A DNA stretch of 32,391 nucleotides. Origin: Verrucomicrobiota bacterium (lineage in GTDB: Bacteria; Verrucomicrobiota; Verrucomicrobiia; Chthoniobacterales; UBA10450). Location: positions 1 to 32,391 of the forward strand of contig QHQE01000141.1 in assembly GCA_003219265.1 (NCBI GenBank). Reading direction: 5' to 3'. Shown piece by piece: positions 1-8,971 of this stretch. The notes beneath the pieces are model-generated. The model was not told the DNA's origin. It worked only from the letters and a program-made list of their open reading frames with translations, and did no database searches. The position numbers and the translations under genes were made by a program. How positions within the stretch are numbered: position 1 is the first letter of the stretch; each line of letters begins with the position of its first letter.

Positions 1-240
1 CGGCGGGCGCGCAGTCACCGATTTGTCGGGAAAAATCCGGATCCACAATTTGCCTTTGCGCTTCATGTTGCGGGTCAGCGCGACTCGCGCGGCCTCCAGC
101 TGCGTGTTTGTGATCCAGGCGCGCTCGAGCGTTTGCAGCCCGAACTCGCCGAAGTCGATCCTGAGATTGCGCGAAGCTGTCCCCTTGCGGCTTCCCCGCT
201 GGGACTTGCGATACTTCACGCGTTTGGGCATCAACGGCAT
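1..240 (-). CDS. rplP: 50S ribosomal protein L16 (uL16), 3' part cut by window edge
   Basis: Reverse complement from 240 reads [79 protein letters not shown]; follows rpsC as expected in the S10 operon. Confidence 0.95.
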   Translation of the reverse strand, partial: MPLMPKRVKYRKSQRGSRKGTASRNLRIDFGEFGLQTLERAWITNTQLEAARVALTRNMKRKGKLWIRIFPDKSVTARPP

Positions 241-251
241 AGCGCTTCCTC

Positions 252-941
252 CTAGACTTCCTCCGGCACCAGCGGCGGCGGTGGCGGTAGATTTGGCCCG
301 ACCGGCTCGGTGGCCGCTTCTTCTTTCTTACACATCCAGCATTTCACGCCGATCTTGCCATAGACGGTGTTGGCTTCGGCGAATCCATAATCGATTCCCG
401 TTCGCAAAGTGTGTAGCGGCACCTTGCCCTCGCGATACCACTCCGAGCGCGAGATTTCCGCGCCGTTCAATCGGCCCGAGCAACGCAGGCGAATTCCCTG
501 CGCGCCAAAATCCATCGCCGTCTGCACCGCTTTTTTCATCGCCCGGCGATAAGCGATGCGCCGCTCAATTTGCAGCGCGACATTTTCCGCGACCAACTGC
601 GCGTCGAGCTCCGGCGCCTTAATTTCCTGGATGTCAATCTTGATTTGCTTGCCCTGCGCCATCTTCGAAATCTCTTCGGTCATCTTTTCGATCTCGGCGC
701 CCTTGCGTCCAATCACGATGCCGGGACGCGCGGTGTGGATCGTCACGCGAATAGAGTTCCACGCCCGCTCCATAACAATTTTCGAGACCGCGGCGAACTG
801 AAGTTTTTTCTTCACATAACTGCGAATCTCCAGATCGCTGTGCAAAAACGCCGGCAACTCCTGCGGCGACGCGTACCAGCGCGCACGCCAGTCGCGGTTC
901 ACACCAAGACGAAAACCGATCGGATTAACTTTCTGTCCCAT
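252..941 (-). CDS. rpsC: 30S ribosomal protein S3 (uS3)
   Basis: [24 protein letters not shown]..., KH-domain motif [12 protein letters not shown]. Confidence 0.98.
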   Translation of the reverse strand: MGQKVNPIGFRLGVNRDWRARWYASPQELPAFLHSDLEIRSYVKKKLQFAAVSKIVMERAWNSIRVTIHTARPGIVIGRKGAEIEKMTEEISKMAQGKQIKIDIQEIKAPELDAQLVAENVALQIERRIAYRRAMKKAVQTAMDFGAQGIRLRCSGRLNGAEISRSEWYREGKVPLHTLRTGIDYGFAEANTVYGKIGVKCWMCKKEEAATEPVGPNLPPPPPLVPEEV

Positions 942-1010
942 AACTAATTCCTCTGGGAGGCACGTGCGCTCCCCAAACTTCCCGTTCCTCGCTCAAAGTA
1001 ACAATTCATA

Positions 1011-1499
1011 TCATTTCTTCGTTTCCTTTCCGCCCGTCTTTGCTTTGGGCTTTTTCTCCACCGAACTTGTCGACCTTTCCTTTGTTTCGCCGGCTGTTCC
1101 TTCTTTTTTGGCCGCCTTCTCTTCCGCTTTGCGTTTCGCTTTTCTGGTCTCGCGCGTTTCAATTTGAATCTCGTCCGAGAGAACGATGCGGATGTGACTT
1201 GTGCGCTTCAAAATCCGGCTGCCGCTCCCGCGGGCGCGCGCCATCATCCGTTTCATTGTCGGGCCCTCGCCGACAATCGCTTCCTTCACCACCAGGCCGT
1301 CGGCTTTCAGGTTCGCGTTGTTCTCCGCGTTCGCGACCGCGCTCTTCAAAGTCTTGCCGATGAGAAACGCGGCTTTCTTCGGCGTGAAAGCGAGCACATC
1401 GAGCGCTGCCGAAACTGGCAGACCTTGGATCTCGCGCGTGACTTCGCGCACCTTGAAGGGCGAAATCCGCGCATACTTATATATCGATCTAACTTCCAT
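1011..1499 (-). CDS. rplV: 50S ribosomal protein L22 (uL22) with Lys/Glu/Thr-rich C-terminal tail
   Basis: KYARISPFKVREVTREIQGLPVSAALDVLAFTPKKAAFLIGKTLKSAVANAENN...GPTMKRMMARARGSGSRILKRTSHIRIVL. Confidence 0.95.
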   Translation of the reverse strand: MEVRSIYKYARISPFKVREVTREIQGLPVSAALDVLAFTPKKAAFLIGKTLKSAVANAENNANLKADGLVVKEAIVGEGPTMKRMMARARGSGSRILKRTSHIRIVLSDEIQIETRETRKAKRKAEEKAAKKEGTAGETKERSTSSVEKKPKAKTGGKETKK

Positions 1500-2291
1500 C
1501 TATTTTAAACTCACATTTTGCTGCGCATCCACCTGGAGGCGGTCGCCCACTTTTATTTTCTCTTTTGCAGAATCCATCTCTTGAATCACCGCGCCGCAAA
1601 TTTTCTGCCGAACATCGACAACCCGCAGCGTCGCGATCTTCTGGTCGCCGCGCATCACCCGCAGCGGCATCCCAATCTTTACGCCCTGTGTTTCGCCGAG
1701 GTTACCGACCACGAACGACCACTCATCCTTCACGCTGATCACGCTGCCGTCCATCAAACCCGGCTGCGCGGAATTCGGCGGCGCGTTTGTCGATCTTGTC
1801 GCGAGCGCATTGACGCCGCGCAATTGCGTTTCCACGTCCAGGCGCGCCTGCGCATCGCCGCTCTGCGCAGTTTTCAGATAGCGCCACATCGCTTCGTTCA
1901 GCCGCAGCATTTGGTCGCGATACTCCGCGCGTTCTCTGTGCGCGAGCTGCAAATCGCTCACCGCGGCCAGGAGACGCTGTTCTAGTTTCGCGCGATCTTT
2001 GTTCGCTGAAGCCAGACCAAGCGCTTCCATGCGCAATTCCAAATCGGAATACTTGCGGCGAAACAATTCCGCCTCGGCATTCGATTCCGCCAGGCTGCTC
2101 GTTAACGTCTTGAGCGATTCCTGCTCGACCGACAACTGCCTTCGCAGCTCTTCGTTCTGCACCAGCAACGCCGCCGCGGTCGCGCTCGGTTCCACGTTTT
2201 CAACTTTGGATTCTGACAAAGAACTATTTCCCTCTGCCGCCAGCCCGCGAGCCAGCGTTACGCAGCCCAAAACTATAAAAATGATCCTCAA
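1500..2291 (-). CDS. Putative exported coiled-coil protein of unknown function, inserted between rpsS and rplV
   Basis: ORF with TTG start directly after the rpsS TAG and TAG stop directly before the rplV ATG; hydrophobic N-terminus (MRIIFIVLGCVTLARGLAAEG), long coiled coil, beta-rich C-terminus (GSVISVKDEWSFVVGNLGETQGVKIGMPLRVMRGDQKIATLRVVDV). Confidence 0.8.
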   Translation of the reverse strand: MRIIFIVLGCVTLARGLAAEGNSSLSESKVENVEPSATAAALLVQNEELRRQLSVEQESLKTLTSSLAESNAEAELFRRKYSDLELRMEALGLASANKDRAKLEQRLLAAVSDLQLAHRERAEYRDQMLRLNEAMWRYLKTAQSGDAQARLDVETQLRGVNALATRSTNAPPNSAQPGLMDGSVISVKDEWSFVVGNLGETQGVKIGMPLRVMRGDQKIATLRVVDVRQKICGAVIQEMDSAKEKIKVGDRLQVDAQQNVSLK

Positions 2292-2570
2292 CTATTTCGC
2301 CACCTTCGCCGTGTGTGAACCGTGTTTCTTGAACATGCGCGTCGGTGAAAATTCGCCGAGCTTATGACCGACCATGTTTTCGGTAACAAAAACGGAATTA
2401 AAAATCTTTCCGTTATGAACCAAAAACGTGTGGCCGACAAAATCCGGCGTCACCATCGAGCGGCGCGACCAGGTCTTGATCGGTTTTTTCGCACTCGCAC
2501 TGTTCATCTTGTCGATCTTCTCCAGAAGATGCGACTCGACGAAGGGTCCTTTCTTCAACGATCTTGCCAT
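2292..2570 (-). CDS. rpsS: 30S ribosomal protein S19 (uS19)
   Basis: [19 protein letters not shown]...[53 protein letters not shown]; internal Met preferred over the ORF-track start. Confidence 0.97.
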   Translation of the reverse strand: MARSLKKGPFVESHLLEKIDKMNSASAKKPIKTWSRRSMVTPDFVGHTFLVHNGKIFNSVFVTENMVGHKLGEFSPTRMFKKHGSHTAKVAK

Positions 2571-2670
2571 AAAAATCAAATTTTAGTTGCGAATCTGGAC
2601 GCCAGGGATCCAGGAAAAGATTTCGTTTTTTGTTTTCAAATTCTTGGCTTCCTGGTTTCCAGATTATTTC

Positions 2671-3510
2671 TTACTTCTTCTTGCGACGCTCCAAAATGAA
2701 ACGATCGCTCGGTTTGTGTTTGCTGCGCGTCTTGAATCCTTTCGCGAGTTGCCCCCACGGGCTCACCGGATGATGCCGGCCGCCGCCGCCTTTCGATTTG
2801 CCCTGGCCGCCGCCCATCGGATGATCGATCGGATTCATGGCCATGCCGCGCACATGCGGCCGCCGTCCGCGCCAACGTGTGCGTCCGGCTTTCCCGCTCG
2901 ACACATTCATATGATCGACATTTCCAACCTGGCCGACCGTCGCGTAAGCGTTTTCGTGAATGCGGCGAATTTCGCCGGAAGGCATTTTCACAAGCGCGTA
3001 ACCGCCTTCGAGATTGTTCAGAGTGGCTTGTTGACCGGCGCTGCGCGCAATCTGTCCGCCGCGGCCGGGCGTCAGCTCGATGTTGTGAATGTTCGCGCCG
3101 AGTGGAATGGCGCGCAGCGGTAATGCATTTCCGAGATCGGGTGCGACATCCTCGCCGGCGGCGACTCTCGATCCAACGCGCAGACCGTCCGGTGCGAGAA
3201 TATAACTAAGCTCGCCGTCCGCATATTTAATAAGAGCAATGCGGGCGGAGCGGTTCGGATCGTACTCAATCCCGATCACCTCCGCGGCGACATCGCGTTT
3301 GCGCCGTTTGAAATCGACCTTGCGATATTTTTGTTTGTGGCCGCCACCAATGTGACGCGAAGTCAACCGGCCGTAATGATTGCGGCCGCCGGTTTTCTTT
3401 TTCGGTTCGACGAGACGCTTCGCCGGTTTCCACTTCGTGATTTCCTCGAAAGCAGGAAGCGATTTGAACCGAAGAGTCGGTGTGAGCGGGCGATAATTCT
3501 TGAGCGCCAT
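2671..3510 (-). CDS. rplB: 50S ribosomal protein L2 (uL2)
   Basis: [18 protein letters not shown]...[22 protein letters not shown]...[23 protein letters not shown]. Confidence 0.98.
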   Translation of the reverse strand: MALKNYRPLTPTLRFKSLPAFEEITKWKPAKRLVEPKKKTGGRNHYGRLTSRHIGGGHKQKYRKVDFKRRKRDVAAEVIGIEYDPNRSARIALIKYADGELSYILAPDGLRVGSRVAAGEDVAPDLGNALPLRAIPLGANIHNIELTPGRGGQIARSAGQQATLNNLEGGYALVKMPSGEIRRIHENAYATVGQVGNVDHMNVSSGKAGRTRWRGRRPHVRGMAMNPIDHPMGGGQGKSKGGGGRHHPVSPWGQLAKGFKTRSKHKPSDRFILERRKKK

Positions 3511-3528
3511 AAAGACTTATGGAGCAAA

Positions 3529-3599
3529 GGAGGAAGGGAGGAAGGGAGGAAGGGAGGAAGGATCCACCACTCCATCACTCCAACACTCCATCACTCCAG
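3529..3599. repeat. Two adjacent 8-nt tandem arrays: 4x GGAGGAAG (3529-3560) and 4x CACTCCAN (3568-3599)
   Basis: Direct reading of the rplB-rplW spacer: GGAGGAAG x4, then CACTCCAT CACTCCAA CACTCCAT CACTCCAG. Confidence 0.95.
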
Positions 3600-3608
3600 T
3601 TTCTGTGT

Positions 3609-3893
3609 TCATACCAAATCGATCTTTTCGCCTTCCGCCAGAGTCACGATCGCCTTTTTCCAATGCGCCTTGCGCCCGTAATCGGCGCGGCGTTCGCGCT
3701 TTTTTTTGCCGGCGTAATTGCAGGTGTTCACATCGACAACTTTCTTTTGGAACAAGCGCTCGATCGCGTTCTTGATCTGAATCTTGTTCGCGCGCGGACT
3801 GACGCGGAAGACGTACTTGTTCTGCTTCTCGCTCAGCAGCGTCGATTTTTCCGTCAATGATGCGGTTTGGATAATGTCGTACGGCTCGTTCAT
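3609..3893 (-). CDS. rplW: 50S ribosomal protein L23 (uL23)
   Basis: IIQTASLTEKSTLLSEKQNKYVFRVSPRANKIQIKNAIERLFQKKVVDVNTCNYAGKKKR. Confidence 0.95.
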   Translation of the reverse strand: MNEPYDIIQTASLTEKSTLLSEKQNKYVFRVSPRANKIQIKNAIERLFQKKVVDVNTCNYAGKKKRERRADYGRKAHWKKAIVTLAEGEKIDLV

Positions 3894-3894
3894 T

Positions 3895-4530
3895 TTATCG
3901 CGCCATAGCCTTCGGCGAAGGCGGACGGATCCTTTCCGCGAGGCGTTCGAGCGCCTTATGCGTTACGAGAATTTTCTCGAACGCGAGTAATTGTTCCGTG
4001 TTTACATCAGAGGCCGTCGCGAGCTGCACCGGCTTCACGTTGCGCGCTGACTTGAGGGTTGTCTCGTCAAACGCGTCCGAGATCAGCAAAACTTTCCCCG
4101 CCTCCGTTTGCCTCTTCAGCAAGGCCACGAACGATTTCGTTTTGAGTTCCGGCACAACGAACTGGTCGATGGTCAGCACATCGCCCGCGCTGATCCGCTC
4201 GCTCAGCGCTTTTTGAAAAGCGAGACGCCGCACGCTTTTCGAAACCTTCTTGGAATAATCGCGCGGCTTTGGTCCGAACACGACGCCGCCGCCGCGCCAA
4301 ATCGGCGACGATTTGTAGCCGGCGCGGGCGCGGCCGGTTCCTTTTTGCCGCCACGGTTTCGCACCAGACAAATCTACGTCCGCTTTGGTTTTCGTGTTCG
4401 CTGTTCCGGAACGACGAGCAGCGCGCATAGCAACGACAACATCGTTCACGGCTTGCGTCCCGCGGCCGCCCTCAATCATGTCGATGTTCGCTTCCTTCGC
4501 GGCGGCTTTGGTTAAAACTTTTGCGCTCAT
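3895..4530 (-). CDS. rplD: 50S ribosomal protein L4 (uL4)
   Basis: GAKPWRQKGTGRARAGYKSSPIWRGGGVVFGPKPRDYSKKVSKSVRRLAFQKALSER; 4-bp overlap with rplC. Confidence 0.97.
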   Translation of the reverse strand: MSAKVLTKAAAKEANIDMIEGGRGTQAVNDVVVAMRAARRSGTANTKTKADVDLSGAKPWRQKGTGRARAGYKSSPIWRGGGVVFGPKPRDYSKKVSKSVRRLAFQKALSERISAGDVLTIDQFVVPELKTKSFVALLKRQTEAGKVLLISDAFDETTLKSARNVKPVQLATASDVNTEQLLAFEKILVTHKALERLAERIRPPSPKAMAR

Positions 4531-5183
4531 TTCTTAACCCCGAATGCTTTCGGGGCTGCTTTCTTGAGCGCGGGACGCACCATGACGTAGCTGCCGTTGG
4601 AGCCCGGCACTGCGCCGCTTACCAAAATTATTTTCTCCGCTTCGCGCACCTGCATGACCTGAAGATTTTGCACGGTCACGCGCTCATCGCCGAGATGACC
4701 AGGCATACCCATGTTTTTCCAAATGCGGCCCGGCGTAGAGCGATTGCCGATTGCGCCGTTACGCCGATGCGTCTTCGAGCCGTGCGCCGCGCCTTGCCCG
4801 TGGAAGTTGTGCTTTTTCATTACGCCCTGGAAACCTTTGCCTTTCGAGCGCCCCGTAACATCGACATAATCGCCCGCCTGAAATTGCGTGACGCTTAAAT
4901 TGATCTCGCCCTCTGGTGTATCGATCTCGAGCCGGAACTCGCGCACGAATTTTTTCGGCTCCGCGCCAGCCTTCTTGAATTCGCCGAGAAGCTGTTTCGT
5001 CACACGCGATTCCTTTTGCGTGTCGAATCCAACTTGCACGGCTGAATAGCCTTCGTTCTCCGCCGTCAAGCGGCGCAGCAAAACGTTATCGCCCGCCGCG
5101 ATCACGGTCACTGGATGCAGCCGGCCAGTGGCGTCGTAGACGCTGGTCATGCCGATTTTCTGTCCAAGTAACCCGATGCTCAT
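4527..5183 (-). CDS. rplC: 50S ribosomal protein L3 (uL3)
   Basis: GLLGQKIGMTSVYDATGRLHPVTVI...VTGRSKGKGFQGVMKKHNFHGQGAAHGSKTHRRNGAIGNRSTPGRIWKNMGMPGHLG. Confidence 0.98.
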   Translation of the reverse strand: MSIGLLGQKIGMTSVYDATGRLHPVTVIAAGDNVLLRRLTAENEGYSAVQVGFDTQKESRVTKQLLGEFKKAGAEPKKFVREFRLEIDTPEGEINLSVTQFQAGDYVDVTGRSKGKGFQGVMKKHNFHGQGAAHGSKTHRRNGAIGNRSTPGRIWKNMGMPGHLGDERVTVQNLQVMQVREAEKIILVSGAVPGSNGSYVMVRPALKKAAPKAFGVKK

Positions 5184-5211
5184 GTTGGCGATGTGGCAAA
5201 ATTCTCAAGCG

Positions 5212-5523
5212 CTAAATCTTAATCGTAATATCGACGCCCGCAGGTAAATTTAACTTCTTCAGTTCATCCACCGTTTTGGCGGTCGGCTCGATGATGTCGA
5301 GCAAACGCTTGTGGGTGCGAATTTCAAATTGGTCCATCGATTTTTTATCGACGTGCGGCGAGCGGTTCACCGTGAACTTCTCGATCAACGTCGGCAGCGG
5401 AATCGGCCCCGCCACGCGCGCGCCGGTGCGTTTCGCCGTCTTGACGATCTCGACGGCCGATTGGTCGAGCATGCGATGATCGAACGCTTTTAAGCGAATG
5501 CGAATGCGCTGGCCGTTCGTCAT
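5212..5523 (-). CDS. rpsJ: 30S ribosomal protein S10 (uS10)
   Basis: [73 protein letters not shown]. Confidence 0.98.
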   Translation of the reverse strand: MTNGQRIRIRLKAFDHRMLDQSAVEIVKTAKRTGARVAGPIPLPTLIEKFTVNRSPHVDKKSMDQFEIRTHKRLLDIIEPTAKTVDELKKLNLPAGVDITIKI

Positions 5524-7697
5524 TTCGTCTCCTTTTGATCGAGAATCGCCGCGACCAGGTTCTGCGGCACGGGTTGGAAATGCGACGGCTCCATCGAGTA
5601 ACTCGACCGGCCTTTCGAGAGCGAACGGATTGCGGTCGCGTAACCGAACAATTCGGCGAGCGGAACTTCCGCGTGAATAATCGCGAGATGACCGCGGGTC
5701 TCGATGCTGTTAATGCTGCCGCGACGACGGCTCAGGTCGCCGCAAATGTCGCCCTGAGATTCTTCCGGCGTGATGTTTTCGACCTTCATGATCGGCTCGA
5801 GCAAAATCGGTTTGCCCTGTTTGAAGCCGTCTTTCATCGCGAAGATCGCCGCCAATTTGAATGCGAGCTCGCTCGAATCCACTTCGTGGAAGCTGCCGTA
5901 AACAATATCGACCTCAACATCGACAACCGGATAACCGCCGAGCACGCCGTTGAGCACGGCTTCCTCGATACCCTTCTTGACCGCAGGAATGTACTCGCGC
6001 GGAATGATGCCGCCGACAATTTTATTTTCGATTACCAAACCCTTCCCGCGATCGCCCGGACGCATATCAACTTCGACGTGTCCGTACTGACCGCGGCCGC
6101 CTGACTGCTTGATCAACTTGCCGACGCCGTGCGCATTGCCGGTGATCGTTTCGCGATAAGCGATCTGCGGCTTGCCCGCATTCGCATCCACCTTGAACTC
6201 GCGAAACATCCGATCGCGAATGATTTCGAGGTGCAGCTCGCCCATCCCCGCGATGATCGTCTGACCGGTATCTTCATGCGTATAAACGCGAAAGGTCGGA
6301 TCCTCTTCCGCGAGTCGTTGCAACGCGATTGCCATTTTTTCCTGGTCCAATTTTGTCTTTGGTTCGATCGCCATTGAAATGACGGGATCTGGAAACGTCG
6401 GCGGCTCGAGCAGGATCGGATGGTCTTCGTCACAAAGAGTATCGCCCGTCGTGATATTCTTGATTCCGACGATAGCCGCGATGTCGCCCGAGTAACAAGT
6501 CTCGATGTCTTCGCGCTTGTCCGCTTGGATTTGAATCAAACGCGAAATGCGTTCGCGCTTGTTCGTGCGCGGATTGTAAACCGTGTCGCCTTTGGAAAGC
6601 GTGCCGGAATAAACTCGGAAGAAAATAAGTTTGCCGACGAATGGATCGCTCCAAAGTTTGAAAGCAAGCGAACAAAACGGCGCGTTGTCATCCGTCGGCG
6701 CCTCCATCGGCTCGTGCGAGTCGGGGTCCATGCCCTTGGCCGGCGGAATGTCGAGCGGACTCGGCAGATAATCGACCACGGCATCGACCAGGTACTGCAC
6801 GCCTTTATTCTTGAGTGCCGAACCGCCAACGACGGGCACAAACTTGTTCGCAATCGTTTGACGACGAATGCCCGCTTTCAACAGCTCCGGTGTAACCGGT
6901 TTTTCTTCGAGAACAGCCCCCGCAACTTCGTCGTCGAGATTTGAGATTTGCTCGACCAGATCGTGATAAGCCTTGTCGACAAGATCGACATATTCCTTTG
7001 CAACGTTGGCAAGTTCATACGTCGAGCCGAGCTGATCGCTGTCGGAATAAATGACTGCTTTCTTATTAATAACGTCGAGCTGGCCTTTGAACTGATCTTC
7101 TTTGCCCAGCGGAAGCAGAACGGGCCACGCGTTGGCGCCGAGTTTCTTGCGCATGCTGTCGATCGACATTTTAAAGTCCGCGCCGACGCGGTCCATTTTG
7201 TTGATAAACGCAATGCACGGCACATTGTACTTTGTCGCCTGTCGCCAGACGGTTTCCGATTGTGGCTGCACCCCAGCCACCGCATCGAACACCGCGACCG
7301 CGCCGTCGAGCACGCGAAGCGAACGCTCCACTTCGGCGGTAAAATCGACGTGGCCAGGTGTGTCGATGATGTTAATGCGCTGCTTGATCCCTTCGAAAAT
7401 CTTGTAAACGCCGGGCTCCTGGCGCTGGGTCCACGCGCAAGTCGTCGCCGCCGAAGTAATCGTAATGCCACGCTCACGTTCCTGCTCCATCCAGTCGGTC
7501 ACAGTGGTGCCTTCATGCACTTCACCGATCTTGTGGATCATGCCAGTGTAAAACAGAATGCGCTCGGTGAGCGTCGTCTTGCCGGCGTCGATGTGCGCGG
7601 CGATCCCGATGTTGCGCGTCCGCTCGAGCGGGAACTTCCGATTAGGCGAATTCGGATTCTTCGCCGCGGTTTGTTTTTGTTCGAGCGTCGCGGGCAT
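5520..7697 (-). CDS. fusA: Elongation factor G
   Basis: [25 protein letters not shown]...[43 protein letters not shown]; 4-bp ATGA overlap with rpsJ. Confidence 0.99.
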   Translation of the reverse strand: MPATLEQKQTAAKNPNSPNRKFPLERTRNIGIAAHIDAGKTTLTERILFYTGMIHKIGEVHEGTTVTDWMEQERERGITITSAATTCAWTQRQEPGVYKIFEGIKQRINIIDTPGHVDFTAEVERSLRVLDGAVAVFDAVAGVQPQSETVWRQATKYNVPCIAFINKMDRVGADFKMSIDSMRKKLGANAWPVLLPLGKEDQFKGQLDVINKKAVIYSDSDQLGSTYELANVAKEYVDLVDKAYHDLVEQISNLDDEVAGAVLEEKPVTPELLKAGIRRQTIANKFVPVVGGSALKNKGVQYLVDAVVDYLPSPLDIPPAKGMDPDSHEPMEAPTDDNAPFCSLAFKLWSDPFVGKLIFFRVYSGTLSKGDTVYNPRTNKRERISRLIQIQADKREDIETCYSGDIAAIVGIKNITTGDTLCDEDHPILLEPPTFPDPVISMAIEPKTKLDQEKMAIALQRLAEEDPTFRVYTHEDTGQTIIAGMGELHLEIIRDRMFREFKVDANAGKPQIAYRETITGNAHGVGKLIKQSGGRGQYGHVEVDMRPGDRGKGLVIENKIVGGIIPREYIPAVKKGIEEAVLNGVLGGYPVVDVEVDIVYGSFHEVDSSELAFKLAAIFAMKDGFKQGKPILLEPIMKVENITPEESQGDICGDLSRRRGSINSIETRGHLAIIHAEVPLAELFGYATAIRSLSKGRSSYSMEPSHFQPVPQNLVAAILDQKETK

Positions 7698-7703
7698 AAT
7701 TCG

Positions 7704-8177
7704 TTACCAACGGAAATGCGCAAACGCGCGGTTCGCTTGCGCCATTTTGTGCGTGTCTTCGCGTTTCTTGATCGCGTTACCCTGCCCGGCGGCCGCGTCT
7801 TTGATTTCCTGCGCGAGCGCGTTGGCCATCGGCGTGCCGCGCCGCTTGTCCGCGTATTGAACGATCCAGCGCATGGCGAGCGAGAGTTGCCGTCCGGGCG
7901 CGACTTCCATCGGCACCTGATAAGTCGCGCCGCCCACCCGTCTAGATTTCACCTCGAGCCGCGGCCGAACGTTTTCCAGCGCCTTGTTTAAAATTTCGAG
8001 CGGATCGACCGAATCGGAGCCTTCCCGCGATTTGTCAATCGCGGTGTAAACGATCCGTTCCGCGAGCGATTTCTTCCCGCGCTTCATCACCGTGGAAATA
8101 AGGCGTGCCACCGCCCGACTCCCGTAACGGGAATCGACGTGCTCCTCTTTTTTGTAAACTTTCCGCCGTCGAGACAT
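7704..8177 (-). CDS. rpsG: 30S ribosomal protein S7 (uS7)
   Basis: MSRRRKVYKKEEHVDSRYGSRAVARLISTVMKRGKKSLAERIVYTAID...RRVGGATYQVPMEV. Confidence 0.98.
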   Translation of the reverse strand: MSRRRKVYKKEEHVDSRYGSRAVARLISTVMKRGKKSLAERIVYTAIDKSREGSDSVDPLEILNKALENVRPRLEVKSRRVGGATYQVPMEVAPGRQLSLAMRWIVQYADKRRGTPMANALAQEIKDAAAGQGNAIKKREDTHKMAQANRAFAHFRW

Positions 8178-8202
8178 TTTCGCTTTTCGTACTTATTCTA
8201 AA

Positions 8203-8658
8203 TTACTCTTTCTTTGCTGCGCTTTCCTTGGGCGCGGGCTCTTTCGCCGCACCCCCTTTGGGTGCAGTTTCACCGCCACCACCCCCTGCTCGCGGCCGTT
8301 TCGCCCCGTACTTCGATCGGCTGCGGCGGCGGCCATCCACGCCTAACGAGTCGAGCGTCCCGCGCACGATGTGGTAACGCACGCCCGGCAAATCTTTCAC
8401 CCGCCCGCCACGCACGAGCACGATCGAGTGCTCCTGCAAGTTGTGCCCTTCGCCCGGTATGTAGGCAATCACTTCCTGGCCATTCGTCAACCGCACCTTT
8501 GCTACTTTGCGCAAGGCAGAATTCGGCTTCTTCGGCGTCCGCGTCATTACTTGCACGCACACACCGCGCCGTTGCGGACAATTCGTCAGCGCCGGTGACT
8601 TCGATTTCACCGATACCTTGCGTCGTCCTTTCCGAATCAGCTGATTAATCGTGGGCAT
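8203..8658 (-). CDS. rpsL: 30S ribosomal protein S12 (uS12) with Gly/Ala/Pro/Lys-rich C-terminal extension
   Basis: [103 protein letters not shown]. Confidence 0.98.
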   Translation of the reverse strand: MPTINQLIRKGRRKVSVKSKSPALTNCPQRRGVCVQVMTRTPKKPNSALRKVAKVRLTNGQEVIAYIPGEGHNLQEHSIVLVRGGRVKDLPGVRYHIVRGTLDSLGVDGRRRSRSKYGAKRPRAGGGGGETAPKGGAAKEPAPKESAAKKE

Positions 8659-8677
8659 TTTTCCTTAAACAAAACGC

Positions 8678-8701
8678 CGCCCAAATCTCACGTTTTGGGC
8701 G
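8678..8701 (-). promoter_or_regulatory. Hairpin in the rpsL leader (possible attenuator)
   Basis: Perfect 8-bp arms CGCCCAAA/TTTGGGCG with an 8-nt loop; on the minus strand followed by GCGTTTTGTTT, about 20 nt before the rpsL ATG. Confidence 0.5.
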
Positions 8702-8971
8702 ACAAAAAAAACCGCTCAGTGCGTGACCCTCTCACACATCTGATGCGGAGGACGCGAATATAGAGGGAAAATCCGAGGCCGCAAAGAATTTCTTGTGCGC
8801 GGATCTGGGGAGCGCACGCGGCTCGCGTGCTGGTTTCGGCGGCTCGTCGAAACGAACGTGAATAACTCGATAAATTTGCGGCGCGAATCGAAAGAAAACT
8901 TCGCGAGCCGCGTGCGCTCGCCAAAACGAATCCGCTTGCGACATTTTCGTCGATCACGAACATGACCCGCA

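Noticed and set aside
3529-3599. Possible CRISPR array
   Set aside because: Repeat units are 8 nt with no spacers; simple tandem arrays.
6948-7991. 347-aa plus-strand ORF opposite fusA/rpsG
   Set aside because: Antisense to highly conserved EF-G and S7; no family features.
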